The position numbers and the translations under genes are program-made. DNA of 64,000 nt from Spirochaetales bacterium (GTDB lineage: Bacteria > Spirochaetota > Spirochaetia > Treponematales > UBA12059), in assembly GCA_016928955.1 (NCBI GenBank), contig JAFGJV010000004.1:62001-126000 (forward strand), read 5' to 3'. A model generated the notes under the pieces. It saw only the letters and a program-made list of their open reading frames with translations, was not told where the DNA came from and did not search any database. Positions within the stretch are counted from its first letter, which is position 1; each line of letters begins with the position of its first letter. This document shows, in pieces, positions 63,611 through 64,000 of the stretch.

Positions 63611-64000
63611 ATGAAAGAGCATGTCCATTTTTTCAGCCAGAAAGACGTCATCAAAAAGGGTGTTGAACTAGAGACGCTCGGACAGCGCGGGCGCCAGGCC
63701 AACGAATTCGCGGAGCTTGGTTTTCCAATACTGCCCGGCTTTATCATTGATTCCGTGGTTGCGTCGCACCTGGCCAAGGAGAACGTCCTTGACGCCATCC
63801 GGGCGCCCATGAAAAAGGCAGACGCCGTGGTGGAAAAATCCTACGGCGACCCCAACGAGCCCCTGCTCATCAAGATTGTCATATCCCCGAACCTGGCCAT
63901 ATCCAACTATCCGGCCCTGCACAACTTTGGCCTTGCCAGAAAGACTGTGGGCGGTTTCACGCGCTTTGTGGGGGAGAACTTTGCAGCCCATGAAGTGGCT
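63611..64000 (+). CDS. Pyruvate phosphate dikinase-like protein, N-terminal part
   Basis: 130 residues, cut by the window end. AAGGAGCAGAGC precedes ATG 63611. The layout matches the PPDK/PEP-synthase ATP-grasp start: LGQRGRQANEFAELGFPILPGF corresponds to GGKGANLAEM...G-PVPPGF, and PLLIKIVISPNLAISNYPA to PLLVSVRSGARVSMPGM. The arginine of the canonical RSGA stretch and several glycines are replaced, so nucleotide binding may differ. Linked by 14 bases to the previous gene. The T. pallidum counterpart is annotated ppdK. Confidence 0.8.
   Translation, partial: MKEHVHFFSQKDVIKKGVELETLGQRGRQANEFAELGFPILPGFIIDSVVASHLAKENVLDAIRAPMKKADAVVEKSYGDPNEPLLIKIVISPNLAISNYPALHNFGLARKTVGGFTRFVGENFAAHEVA

Noticed and set aside
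1..64000. tRNA, rRNA or CRISPR features
   Set aside because: No T-loop GGTTCRA-type segments with matching arms, no rRNA-like stretches and no regularly spaced repeats were seen.

Overview
This window reads as a high-GC member of the Treponema lineage of spirochaetes. The strongest evidence is the right end. A close homologue of the treponemal cytoplasmic filament protein CfpA is flanked by a pyruvate-phosphate-dikinase-like gene and by a von Willebrand A (vWA) gene, a DHH phosphoesterase and a pallilysin-related gene. From memory this resembles the T. pallidum neighbourhood around TP0746-TP0751. Many short lipoprotein signals (VSSC, FSC, VSGC), CheD, split PurH, FolE2 and an archaeal-type cyclic diphosphoglycerate synthetase homologue fit the same picture. 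No rRNA, tRNA, CRISPR array or intact transposase was seen.

Layout. 0-10 kb: end of tyrS, a small secreted protein, an NAD-dependent epimerase, a sensor histidine kinase, a CapA-type lipoprotein, an ABC-F ATPase, a zinc peptidase lipoprotein and a YtcJ-type amidohydrolase. 10-20 kb: cheD, an AAA+ ATPase, two GT28/MGDG-synthase-like glycosyltransferases, an 8Fe ferredoxin (56 aa), an arcA-DAHP synthase pair transcribed away from a strongly expressed cyclic 2,3-diphosphoglycerate synthetase-like gene, and a GNAT acetyltransferase. 20-27 kb: cstA, an ArsA-like ATPase with a small partner, a membrane-anchored unknown, an M19 dipeptidase and uxuA.

26.9-45 kb is the most unusual part. Eight genes lie on one strand with almost no gaps: two lipoproteins (one TPR-like), a TolC-family lipoprotein, an HlyD-type adaptor lipoprotein, two lipoproteins with Ig-like (Big_5-type) domains, a 3147-residue exported protein, and a last lipoprotein ending in an apparent NADase-type glycan-binding domain. 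The final ~80 codons of the giant gene and the first ~196 codons of the next gene are AT-rich inside an otherwise very GC-rich operon. The giant's C-terminus carries a His...Ser-x-Gly-Cys motif like L,D-transpeptidase-type effectors. This is what a polymorphic toxin with a swapped tip and an accompanying immunity or accessory gene would look like, and I consider it the best candidate for an undescribed system. The rest of the operon could be its export and surface-display apparatus; no inner-membrane pump is present.

45-56 kb: a small lipoprotein gene broken by an in-frame TAG, a PP2C phosphatase sensor, an aminotransferase, a folate/purine operon (folD, folE2, split purH), a small membrane protein, miaB, a LapA-domain protein and a SPOR-domain protein. 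56-64 kb: the pallilysin-like/DHH/vWA operon on the minus strand, then cfpA, a gene with a possible HPr-like C-terminal domain, and the start of a divergent PPDK-like gene that runs off the window.

Regulatory signals include several sigma70-type promoters, three clear intrinsic terminators with long stems and T tracts, and a group of genes whose start codon sits 6-8 bases after a -10 box, suggesting leaderless transcripts.
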